Shown here piece by piece: positions 49,264-59,230 of a stretch of DNA of 64,000 nucleotides; the stretch's first letter is position 1; each line of letters begins with the position of its first letter. The position numbers were made by a program, and so were the translations under genes. Under the pieces are notes generated by a model that was not told the DNA's origin, made no database searches, and saw only the letters and a program-made list of their open reading frames with translations. The stretch spans positions 62,001 through 126,000 of the forward strand of contig JAQOOI010000018.1 of NCBI GenBank assembly GCA_028554645.1, written 5' to 3'. The DNA is from Omphalotus guepiniiformis. Taxonomy: Eukaryota > Basidiomycota > Agaricomycetes > Agaricales > Omphalotaceae.

Positions 49264-50736
49264 TTCATCCGGACATGGAAGTAGAGAACAGAGAAGGGAT
49301 GAACGTTAACGTTAAACGTAAACGCCCACTGCTACGTAATTCTGGGCGCTCACCACCTCTTACTTGTACTCACGACTCTTTTCATTTGGCAAACTCTATT
49401 TGTTAGTTTTACAATCTAGATTATCACTACCGATGTAGATTGAATAGAACACGAAAAGCATGGAAATATCCGGATATCCCAGCCTGAAATGAACCTCGGT
49501 TTCCGTGCAGATCCTGACTTTCCTGGTGGAGATGTGGTACTTACAGGCAAATACGAGCGAAGCAGCTCGCTAACGAGGATAGAATTCGTTGTTAGAAAAT
49601 GCTCTTATGATCCGGGGCGAAGACAAGGTTTAAGATAACAGTTCAGTCTCGCATAGCACCCTTCTGTTCTATATGGGAGATACTTATAGAACTCTCATCA
49701 AGCCGGCGAGTTACTCGGATTTCACTTGCTAAAATGGTGGAGGTTCACTTTCATTGTCGCACTTGAGAAAATATCAATACTTTGAATACAGAACGGCAGA
49801 GACTTCATCGTTCTTGATTACACTCCACTGAATAAGTCCCGAGAAATGACGGTGTCGTATTTCCTTCTCCAGGTTGAATGCGTACATACAACCGAGAAAA
49901 TGAGACTCCCGACCTCAACACGGGAACGGGTGACATGGTACCTGCTGCCAAGCTCATGTCCTTATCAGGGAGGCAACCTTCATCTCTGCTGCCTTCGCTC
50001 CTCGTCTGCGCTGTACGGGTAACTATTCAGATCTCGTGCGCAGAATCTTCCTGTCCCGCTCTCAACTGTACTACCGGGTAGTTGCCTTTTGTCTGGATGT
50101 CACTTCAGCTCCTTCCGTATGAGCAAAGTTTCTTCTTCGAGGCCGGCAAAACGGTCAACGCCAGCTCCAAATTTACCGTGTGTCGCCCGGTCCATAACCA
50201 AGGACATCTAGCTTCGCTGTCACTTGCTCCAATTTACGCTGCTCGCAACAGAGGCGGCTGCAAGTGATCCTAACACTTTCCTTCAAAAGGTTGAAAGGTA
50301 TGCTCTGGGTTGCCAAGGATGCTCTGGCCCGACTCTCCCGCCAAATGCCCTTTTCTCTTGTGCGCAACTCGACGACGAGTCAGAGTCCCAACACACAGGC
50401 TGTCTTTTCGAGGAATTAGCAAGCTTCGACGTTCCTGCTATTTCGGGTATGATGAGTACTTTCATCGGAATGTGGTTTGATCTATCCTTGCGATTGGCCA
50501 TAGATGCTAGATGAAGAGGGCTGCAAGGAAGCTGAGATACCAAGTTCCTGATACTGGGTCTATACATCCGGGAACCACACTGTGGACGCGTTTTCGCCAA
50601 AACCTGTAACATTCGGGACCAAAACTGCGGGCAGAGAATGAATATTAAACTTGCACGACAAGCTTCCAAAAGACAAATAGGTCAATGAATTGTGAAAACA
50701 GCACTTGTTACAAGACAGACCTTGTATTTTTCGGAC
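49264..50736. other. 1.5-kb gene-poor region, possible decayed gene
   Basis: No gene was assembled. On the plus strand, a frame starting at an ATG near 49490 (MNLGFRADPDFPGGDVVLTG, then KYERSSSLTRIEFVVRKC) stops at about 49640. Later frames at 49878-50081, 50082-50267 and 50224-50514 (LASFDVPAISGMMSTFIGMW) have protein-like composition but are separated by stops and frame changes. A run of small exons or a broken gene would both fit. The right end should include the promoter of the CoA diphosphatase gene. Confidence 0.35.
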
Positions 50737-51764
50737 ATGAGATCGTGGTGGCGCGGGTACAAGCTTTTAGCTTCACTTCTCATGCCACCACCAAATGCAG
50801 CCTCTCACACTTTCTCATCTTCTCCTTATTTCCATCTGACTCGACCACTCACTAGAGCTTCTCTTCAAACTATTACTTCTGCTTTACGCTCTCATGCCCG
50901 GACAAATGATAATCCGAAGATCGAAAGGGCATCAGGGAAAGCTGCAGTACTCATCCCATTTTGTAATGTCCGGAACGTGCCCGGCATCCTTCTCGAAGTC
51001 AGAGGTAAGGCTCTGAGGAGTCATTCTGGCGAGGTGAGGTGAGATCTACGCGTCTGATGCTCCGTAGAGCGTTCAAGTTATCCTACCGTCGTAGCTTCCC
51101 TGGTGGCCGAGTGGACTCGGTACGTCGGTATGATGGCTCATATGTCTCAGTTTATCATGACCCTACACAGACCGATGCATCTGTATTGAACGCTGCTTTG
51201 CGTGAAACACAAGAAGAACTCAATATTGACCCTGAGCGCGTTGAAATCTTAGGAGAGATCGGGCCTCCAGAGGTCAATTTACGTGGCGACATGGTTGTGT
51301 ATCCTCTAGTCGTATGTCCGGACTTGATCTACTTTGCAAGCTTTATATCCATATAGGCCGCGTAGGGGTTCGTACATAGCGAACCGCAACTGCAGTTGTC
51401 GGACGATCGTGGACCAAGCCCTTCTGAACCGTTGCCTTCCTGTGATCTATCTCTTTTGCGCAAGAATGTATCGCAACCTGAAGTCGACACTGTCTTTCAT
51501 CTTCCTCTTTCAGCTCTTACATCTCCAACCCGTCTTCGGTCCTCGATGTTCAGGGGACAGAGGCCATATTGGGCGATTGAGGTCACAGATCTCGTAGAAG
51601 ACAACAATATTACCCCGTCCGAGCCCGCCGAAGAGACTGACCGTGCTCATGCCGACACAGACGACTCGGAAATTGGACCGGGAATGTTCGGGAATCTTGA
51701 AGTTTGGGGTCTGACGGGATGGTATCTGTCGTTGTTGATGAGGACGTTGAAGTTGTACCGGTGA
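50737..51764 (+). CDS. PCD1: Nudix CoA diphosphatase (Pcd1-type)
   Basis: Cleaves CoA and oxidised CoA to 4'-phosphopantetheine (or its derivative) and 3',5'-ADP; in yeast it is peroxisomal. Two in-frame ATGs, at 50737 (MRSWWRGYKLLASLL) and 50782 (MPPPNAASHTFSSSP), are possible; I give the outer one. Core: GKAAVLIPFCNVRNVPGILL, then the NuCoA motif region LRSHSGEVSFPGGRVDSTDA and the Nudix box GGRVDSTDASVLNAALRETQ, continuing EELNI, with two introns inside that were joined in frame. Then EILGEIGPPEVNLRGDMVVY and, after an intron with tandem acceptors at 51356 and 51365, GFVHSEPQLQLSDDRG. The C-terminus GNLEVWGLTGWYLSLLMRTL is typical of CoA pyrophosphatases. It is convergent with the VMA12 gene, 59 bases away. 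Confidence 0.92.
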
Positions 51765-51823
51765 TATCATTATTGAACTATGTAGAAAGCTATACAGTAG
51801 ATGCACGCAACGCTGGGTGACAC

Positions 51824-52556
51824 TCAGTCGTTGTCCACAACAGAAGTGTGTGCTCGTAACCGCAGTCCGTCAGAATTTTCGTCGTGAGCCATTTCGACGT
51901 GCTCGGAGACCTCATTCTCCCCATCGTCCTTTTTCGAAGCAATATGTCTTCTTCGCCTTACTTTACGCGTCGGTGGCGCTGAGGAACGAGTTTGCCAGAT
52001 GATGTACAGAACGGTTTCGGAGAAAGCAATCACGACAGCGACGAAGAAAGTGAACAGAACTCGCTGTCGAAATGGGTGAATATATCATGATAGAAGCGGA
52101 AAACTAAACACAAACCCATTCGTGCTTCCAACCTGTCCTCTCTGACCCAACCCATGCGGCTGCACCCGACCCTGCGACACTGAGCACACCGTTCACTATC
52201 GTAGTTATTGCTTTGCGCTCCCGTTTTGTCTCTTTAATCACCTCCTCTGGTTCCTTGGGAGGTACGTAAGTACCAAACTTGCGCTCTGGAGACGTGGTCG
52301 TCCCAGCAAGCAGTGAAATCATGGAATAATCATTTGGGTTGAGTGGTGGCGAGGTGTTTCGAAGAGCACTGGTGCCAGAAGGTGACCGGGACCATTGTGA
52401 TATGGAGTGAAGAAGCTCGTATGGAATTGTTTCTGGTTTTGGATCTGCGAGATAGGGAGCAAGTTTATTTTGAATTTCAGGATGAAGAATAGGAAGAAGA
52501 GGCTGAAGAGTGGCAGCGAGGTGAGGCTCGAAGGAGACGTTGAGCTGGGATGACAT
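51824..52556 (-). CDS. VMA12: V-ATPase assembly factor Vma12 (TMEM199) homologue
   Basis: ER membrane protein that, with Vma22, stabilises the V0 sector subunit a during V-ATPase assembly. Two exons; start ATG at 52556 (MSSQLNVSFEPHLAATLQPL). The conserved cytosolic block is LADPKPETIPYELLHSISQW and YSMISLLAGTTTSPERKF, with YVPPKEPEEVIKETKRERKA just before the membrane. Two transmembrane segments follow: ITTIVNGVLSVAGSGAAAWV and, after the intron, VLFTFFVAVVIAFSETVLYI. A short charged tail ends HTSVVDND with a dibasic cluster (RKVRRRRHIASKK) just after the second segment. About 217 residues, as expected. Only 114 bases separate its start from the divergent ataxin-10 gene. Confidence 0.88.
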
Positions 52557-52670
52557 GGAGAATGCTGGGTCACATCAGCATCCATCTAACCTTGGACATG
52601 TACAGCACGTCAATTACTTGACTCTCTATTAATTTCTTCGTCTTTCTCTCTCTCTTTTCTTCTTATTAGA

Positions 52671-54890
52671 ATGTCTAACGACCGTTTCATTTTGCTCAGC
52701 CAGTTCACTGACGCTTGTATCGGCTTCGATGTCAACGCCACCGATAGCAGAGCCTCTCTTTCTCAGTCACTCGATAGCATTGCTGCTGAACTAGGAAAGA
52801 ACGAAGATGCAAGGTTTGATTGTTTTGTTCTACTTTTAAGAACGTAGAACGGAACAGGACTTAATCTAATCTCCTCCAGAGTGCATATGGCCTCCGATGA
52901 ATTTTGGTTGATATCTCGAAAGCTGTGGAGAGATCTCGTTCACGCCCAGCTGACGTTCTGGGATGGCGACGATTCTGACGATGAAGATGATGAGGGGGAT
53001 GAGGACAGCAACCCGAAAGAACGAATTCAACGGCAGCCGAGCCTCAGCGCATTCTGTGTCAGTTTAGCGAGATTCACGAGGAATCTTGTCGCAGGTGTCC
53101 CAGCAAACCAGAGCAAGGCATTGTGAGCCACAGGCTTCTCAAAGCTGTTCTGAATTCTAAATGCATTATCAAGTGAAAACGAGCCAGAAATGCGAAGGTT
53201 ATTGCATTACTATACTTCGTGGTCGTCTATGAAAGATCAGGAAGGTGAGATATCAATGTACATTCGATTGCATCCCACTGATTTGATACCATACCTTTCA
53301 GCAATTCTAGCTGCACGAATATTGACTCAGATGTTATCAAACATCATCACGGGAAATAATGTCCTGATGTCCAGTTTATGGGAAACCTACCTTGGTCTGC
53401 CAGAGGACCAAGCTGTTCTAATGTATGTGCCGCCCTACCTCTCTCTGTCTTGCAATATATATTTAATGCTAGCTAGTCGGTTGCTCTCGTCGCCGGATAC
53501 CCGGACTCTCCTGGCAGTGTTGACAATGATCAGAAATTGCATTCACGCAAGCAAGACACGAGCGTGAGTTGCTCAAAAATATCTACTATGAACCAAACCT
53601 ATACATTCCTGTAGAAAGATGTTGACTCGAACACTGATCGGAGCCCGAATGTGTGTTTCTCTACTGGACAACATGGTAAAACTCTATGATGCAGAAGAAG
53701 CCAGTGACGGTGCTCGGGCGTTCGATGTTGGGTGAGCCAATAGCTCGGGATTGATCTGATACTCTAATAATATTCTAATACCGATGCCGATTTCCAGATA
53801 CAGCATATTCACTCGGATAATTGAAGTCGGATTGATACCAGACCTATACAAAAAATTATCAGTGTAAGTTTTTGTCCATTTCAAGAGCCCAGGACCTAAT
53901 ATTTCCGGAACAGTGCAAGATGAGATCGTCAGCCCTCATCAGACCACCTTGCTCAAGATCGTAGATTCGTATCTACAGTCTACGCCAGTCGTTTCGCCGA
54001 CGAAATCAAGTCTTATCAAAATTCATGCTAATTTGAGTCCACTCCTTTCAGAATGCTTCTTCTCTCAGTCGTCCTATGCCCAAAATGCTATCCGCAGGTC
54101 TCTCCGACCTACTGCCTCCGAGATAGATTCAACTGTGGGTGATGCAAGTCCAGTCGCTGAATTAGATGTGATGCTTCCAAAAGTGTGCGAAGCCCTGGTT
54201 CTGGTGGCACAGTGCATCGTTACCGTGACACTAGCCTCCCAGAATCAGCAGATCCACCCCGCCTCGGGGTCTTCCAGTTCTGCTACAGGTTCCCAAGAAA
54301 ATCTGCATGCGTTCTTCAGTCAGAGTCTTAATGGAGGTGTAGGATTGGTTGAAAGTCTCATAGGTTTATTCATATCTCTCGTGCTTCTCTTTCGTTAACT
54401 GAATAGGTTTGTTCTCTGTTACATCATACAGAGCTCCTACGTCTCCTGGACAAGTTCCTGCCTCGCATCAATTTCGGCAAACCCGTTACCCCACGACCTC
54501 CCGCTGCCAGCGCAGAGGATTCGACACAGCAGTCCGCCACTACACCAGGTCACTCTGGATTTAACTACCTCAAGCGCGACTTGGTGCGCCTTTTAGGAAT
54601 CCTATGTCATGAAGCCAAAGCTGTGCAAGATCGGATCCGAAATTGCGGCGGCATTGAAGTTGTGATGAACCTGTGCGTAATTGACGAGAGGAATCCATGT
54701 GAGCATGTCGCGTTGTCCAGTAAGTGTGTGCTTTACTGAAGAGTTGCACCTAGATCTGCGGGAGCATGCAATACTTGCATTACACAACCTACTCAAAGGG
54801 AATGCAGCTAATCAGGCGGTGGTAGAAGAGCTAAAGCCGACAACCCAATGGGACGAAAATGGAGTCTTGACTGAAACCATGTCACGGTGA
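52671..54890 (+). CDS. CTR86: Ataxin-10 homologue (Ctr86 family, armadillo-like)
   Basis: Helical-repeat scaffold protein; ataxin-10 relatives take part in cytokinesis and cell survival in animals, and the yeast relative is Ctr86. Starts at the ATG at 52671 (MSNDRFILLSQFTDACIGFD). The middle is helical (FWLISRKLWRDLVHAQLTFW, LSAFCVSLARFTRNLVAGVP, LLAVLTMIRNCIHASKTRA) with an acidic insert (DDSDDEDDEGDEDSNPKER). The diagnostic C-terminal ataxin-10 domain is FNYLKRDLVRLLGILCHEAK, AVQDRIRNCGGIEVVMNLCV, then IDERNPYLREHAILALHNLL and KGNAANQAVVEELKPT. The protein ends at SR with TGA at 54888-54890. About ten small introns, some joins not fully resolved. Tail-to-tail with LEO1. Confidence 0.88.
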
Positions 54891-55033
54891 GAAGTTGATA
54901 CCGGTGGGACAAATGTTATACTTTATCGTACTTTAAATCTTGAATACTCAATGTAATCCTCAAATGTAGAATTGAATAGAATAGCACTGAATTCGGCATG
55001 TTTTACAACAGCAAAGGAGTGTGAAATATACCA

Positions 55034-56721
55034 CTATTCGTCATCGTCATCTTCGTATAGCGCTTGTCGTTTGCGCGTCCCCGATGCACCTGCACGACGT
55101 ACCTTTTGCTCCTCTTCCTCCTCACTCTCAACGTCCATGCCATCGTCCGCATTTCCTTCTTCACCGTCGTCATCGTCGAAAGATCTCCCTTTCCGCCTGC
55201 TCTCGATCTTAGCATCGAGTCTATCTAGCGGATCTTCCTCTTCATGTCGTCTTCTATGACTCCTAACGCCATAATCTGCATCGTCATCCGACTCATCAGC
55301 CACAACAAACCCGTCTTCCTGATATTCACCACCTCTCTCCTCGTCCCTAACCTTCTTCTTCCCTGTTCCTCGAGACGTGCTCATTCCCAGCTCTTCTTCA
55401 TCATCGGACGCGGCGAAAGCACCAAAACCCTCGTCGTCACTCCATTCCGTTTCAGGTCGTCTCCGAGACTGTCTTTTGTTACGACCTCCGCCCGACCCAT
55501 TGTAAACCGTCGCCTTCCGTTTCGACTTCCTGGCACTCTGTTTGATCAACTCCATCTTTTCCCTCTCTGGATCCATAGCGGGGTCCGGTGCCATGCGTAG
55601 ACGGGCAACTTTATTGTGTTTCTGTCCTACTGCACGCACTAACATTCGGTGAGTCTCTGATTGCATACCGGTAGGGCGCAAGGTCATTTGACCAGTTATT
55701 ACGGCCTCAGCCTGTAGGACTTCAGAGCGTTTATGCTGCGCGACTAAATAAGTGAGACCATGGGACTTTCCGGGTGTTACAGTGGGCTGTGATTGAGATT
55801 GTGAAGCTTGAGAACCACCTAGAGACTGCCGAGCGATAGCACCAGAAGTATCGACACTTTGTGTAATATCAAATAACTCTTTTCCGAGTCTAAGACTCAG
55901 AGTACCATCGGACCAGCGGATGATACGACTATTAGACTGTCGGCGCTGTAAAATTATCAATATCATCTCAATGATGCGTCTGGGTAAAGAGGTATACTAA
56001 CGTCGTTGCCCACTTCATCTTTGACCCATCTCCATCGAACAGTATTTTCGACTTTGAGTTTGATGGACATACTCTTTTCCCTCAAGTTTTCTGTCTGCTG
56101 CGCAGCATCGTCTTCCTCGTGCTCAGGACCAACGTAAGTATCTGGGTGAAATGGCTTCGAGTCGACTTTGACAAAATTGGGCATACGGATCACCCAGTTC
56201 TAGGAACATATCATTGAACTCAGTCAGAAATCGTCAGCTCGAAACTCACTTCTCCATCTGTACTGGTTGGAACCGGCAAATTTGGAAATACGACGGAAGC
56301 TTCTCTTTCCTCGAAAGCGGCTTCCGGAGGGACATCATCCTCTTCGTATTCAAGAGCCCTACGTTGCTCTGCTTCTGCAGAGCCTAGTCGTTCCGACTCC
56401 TCCGCGGAATCACCTGGTGATGCGCCGCGACTAAAATTCCGTGACAGAGATAAACAAATTGAACTAAAAAGTACAATTTCAACTGTAGACTACAACTCAC
56501 TCGTGAGTAGGCGCAGCTTCAACTTCGCCGTCGGCACCGAATAGATCGGTCATCTCCTCGTCCTCGGCCTCTGCCTCTACTGCTTCTGGATCTTCGCTGT
56601 GTAGAGATCCTTCAGGTTTCATGTCGACATCGCTCGAAATGTCGTTCTCATGGCTGACCTGTGCTGTAGAGTACACCGAGGAAGATTCTGGTGGAATCAA
56701 AGCACCTGCCAGCGACGACAT
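55034..56721 (-). CDS. LEO1: LEO1, Paf1 transcription-elongation complex subunit
   Basis: Nuclear subunit of the Paf1 complex, which travels with RNA polymerase II and supports histone modification. Start ATG at 56721 (MSSLAGALIPPESSSVYSTA), chosen because the upstream in-frame codons are hydrophobic and lie in the presumed promoter. The N-terminus is acidic (AVEAEAEDEEMTDLFGADGE). The Leo1 core is VRWRWVKDEVGND, then RRQSNSRIIRWSDGTLSLRL, GKELFDITQS, THRMLVRAVGQKHNKVARLR and MAPDPAMDPEREKMELIKQS. Upstream of it is NWVIRMPNFVKVDSKPFHPD. The C-terminal third is a charged tail with acidic blocks and basic patches (RKSKRKATVYNG, RRRHEEEDPLDRLDAKIESR) ending ALYEDDDDE. Three introns. A CACGTG at 56815-56820 lies about 95 bases upstream. 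Confidence 0.94.
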
Positions 56722-57576
56722 GATGTTTCGATAGAGGCTACAAGCAGTGCAAGAGAAAAGTAAAAAGAAAAGGAGAAGAACGGTTTGCACCGCCAACAGA
56801 GACAGCAGCGCGAACACGTGACCCAAGGGATCAGTATCAACCCAGAAAGGGGATTTCGTTCATCAGTGTTATCACACAGCTCTTCCTGCGAAGTGAGTTC
56901 ATTCTACTGTTTTCTGTCTGTTTTCGTTGTTACTTCAACTCTGTCAGAACGTTTAATGTTTCATCTTTAGGCTGTAATGTAGCATCATTCTCATCTAGAG
57001 TGTGCCATTTCGTACCCTTCTCAACTGAGCAAGTTACCTTCACAATCTCTGAACCGCCAGGAATGCTGTGTACGCGCGCTCACAATTGTCTTCAAGCTTC
57101 GTGGTTCGTCAGGTCGATATCCGGCGTTATTTGTCCCTTGTCCTTTCTGAGAAGGCCTATTCTTCCTTCCGACCAGGTCTGTGCATTTCTTCCAGAATGT
57201 ATATCCTCAGCTCGTGGGGGCCCGCCTCACATCATAACATAACACGGAGGTACATCTTTTCCTGGCAACTAAAGCTGTGAAATTGTCCATAATTTTCAGT
57301 TCCGTTGGGTCCACCATTGGATCACACATCTATCGCCCTGCTAACGGATCCTGCTTTTCCGTCCGGATTCGGTATGACGGTCTTCAGTTTATCACATAAA
57401 AATTATTCTAGCGTTTAAATAAACGCTCCACAGCTTTCCTAGGAATTTTGATCCCCACGCCCGCCAAACTCCGGCAGCACGCGACCGTCATGAAAAGTTA
57501 AGAAACTGCATGGCTGTGAAGACACTATAAGATTCGCCCCTTACCCTGCATATTTCCAAGTCGAATTTCCTTTAAG
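56722..57576. other. Intergenic, between divergent LEO1 and unknown gene
   Basis: Upstream DNA of both flanking genes. CACGTG at 56815-56820 is close to LEO1. A TATA-like CTATAAGA near 57526-57533 lies about 45 bases before the ATG of the plus-strand gene. Short plus frames (57000-57242, 57068-57280) show no domain. No gene is called. Confidence 0.45.
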
Positions 57577-59230
57577 ATGGATTCAAAGCAGTGAGTTCAT
57601 CCTCTTATATATCCGCGATGTTCGATTGACTCACCCTGGATAACAGCTCTGACTTCATTGTCAAGCGTTCAGATTCTACAGCACCTTCTGAGGTCCCCTC
57701 TGAACAACCCGACTACAGCAGCTCTGAGAACCATCCATTGTCAACCTCCGCTCTACACGACATGTCTGAATATCACAGCTATGTGAGTCTCTTTTACTCA
57801 CATACACAACCCCATCATTTTTGGAGGCTCATAATGGCATTATCCTGAGGCGTACAGCTATCCAATTCTTAGACAGGGTACGACTGGACCCTCTGAGGAT
57901 TCAGCTTATGCTACCCAGTATACTCCCCATCCCAATTCCCCTTGGCCCATCCCGTATACCTCAAACACAGGCGTTGAGCTGCACGGACCTATCTATCCTC
58001 CGTCTACTTCCTATGCATCATCATCATACACTACGTCGTACCCCCAACACTCGAACCCCGGGCCTTCCTCGAATTGGAACTCCCTTCCGCCTAGTCCTCA
58101 CAATGCTTTCAACAGTTCTCAAGCATTTCCGTCAGCCTATGTAACGTCGAACTACCCGACTTCAGAGTTGCCACACGACCCATATCATGCGCCACACACT
58201 TACCCAACTGCATCCAGCACGCATAGCTCAACACCCGGCTCTATCGAGCTGATGCTTTCGCCGTACGCAGGGACGGTGCAACTTTCTCCATACAGCGGGA
58301 CTGCTCAGCTTTCGCCTCATGTAACACCACCTACTACACCCTTTTCCCCTTCATCTGACGGAGATAGAGAACCCTCATTGCTTCTGTCACCGACGCAGGT
58401 ACGTAATTTTACTTTAGCGGAACCATACAACGTTTTCATGTTCTCTTACTTATCATTCTCTTGGATAGCCCCAAGCAAGGCAGTTGTATTCACATCGTGA
58501 ACAGCTGCAATTTTTCAAAGATGCGCTTACTCTACCATTTTCGCCGATGGCCGGACCCTTCATACCTCAAACGATGTATAAGCCGCATACGAACAGCGAT
58601 CGGCGCCGATATGTGGAGGAAGTTGAGCTGGACCCTCCCATCTACTTCTGGGCTGAAAACCCCCATGAATGTGGTATCTCTCTTTCCGATGCTCTCCACT
58701 CGCGGGTGAAGCGGCTTTCCCAGCGCGAGGAAACTGTATTTGAGGGGCGTGGACCAAGTGTATCTATTCGCTTGGAGGTAAGATATCCTTGTTCCGCCGT
58801 TTATTCGCACTCTGACCGTATGTGGGATTTTCGTATCATCAAAAAGTGGCCTGGATATCGGCAGTGGAGTCGTCAGATACCTACAAAGGACTTCCGCAGT
58901 CCACCTGGTCCAATCACTAGAGCGAAACTAGCAAAGAATGTTGCCAAATGCGTACATAGATTCATCACTGTACGTTTTGTTTTTTTTTTAATTTTCGGCT
59001 GCTATTGAGCGAGGTTGCGGATGAACTGATATATTGCGTTTCAGGAACGTCAAAATCATCCTCTGGAGGATGACTCTGATGGCAGATGGCGGGTTGGTAC
59101 TGGACCGGGAACAGACCACATTCGGTTGGAAGATCTTGTGCTGGTTAGTATTCACCATGTCTCTATGGGATCCTGGCAACCTCAGTTGAGGTTGAGCCGG
59201 CCTCTGCCCGCAAGGCAACCATCTCTATAA
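57577..59230 (+). CDS. Conserved agaricomycete protein of unknown function
   Basis: The ATG at 57577 opens a short exon (MDSK) spliced to HSDFIVKRSDSTAPSEVPSE. A verified intron joins SEYHSY to AYSYPILRQGTTGPSEDSAY. The N-terminal half (about 270 residues) is Ser/Pro/Tyr-rich and disordered, with a tandem motif, LSPYAGTVQLSPYSGTAQ then LSPH. The C-terminal half looks folded: HREQLQFFKDALTLPFSPMA, FIPQTMYKPHTNSDRRRYVE, ELDPPIYFWAENPHECGISL, GRGPSVSIRLE joined to WPGYRQWSRQIPTKDFRSPP, ITRAKLAKNVAKCVHRFI, and the closing RLEDLVLVSIHHVSMGSWQP. From memory, close relatives occur in many mushroom genomes without a described function. No enzyme motif, transmembrane helix or signal peptide is seen; nuclear or cytosolic is likely. 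Confidence 0.8.
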
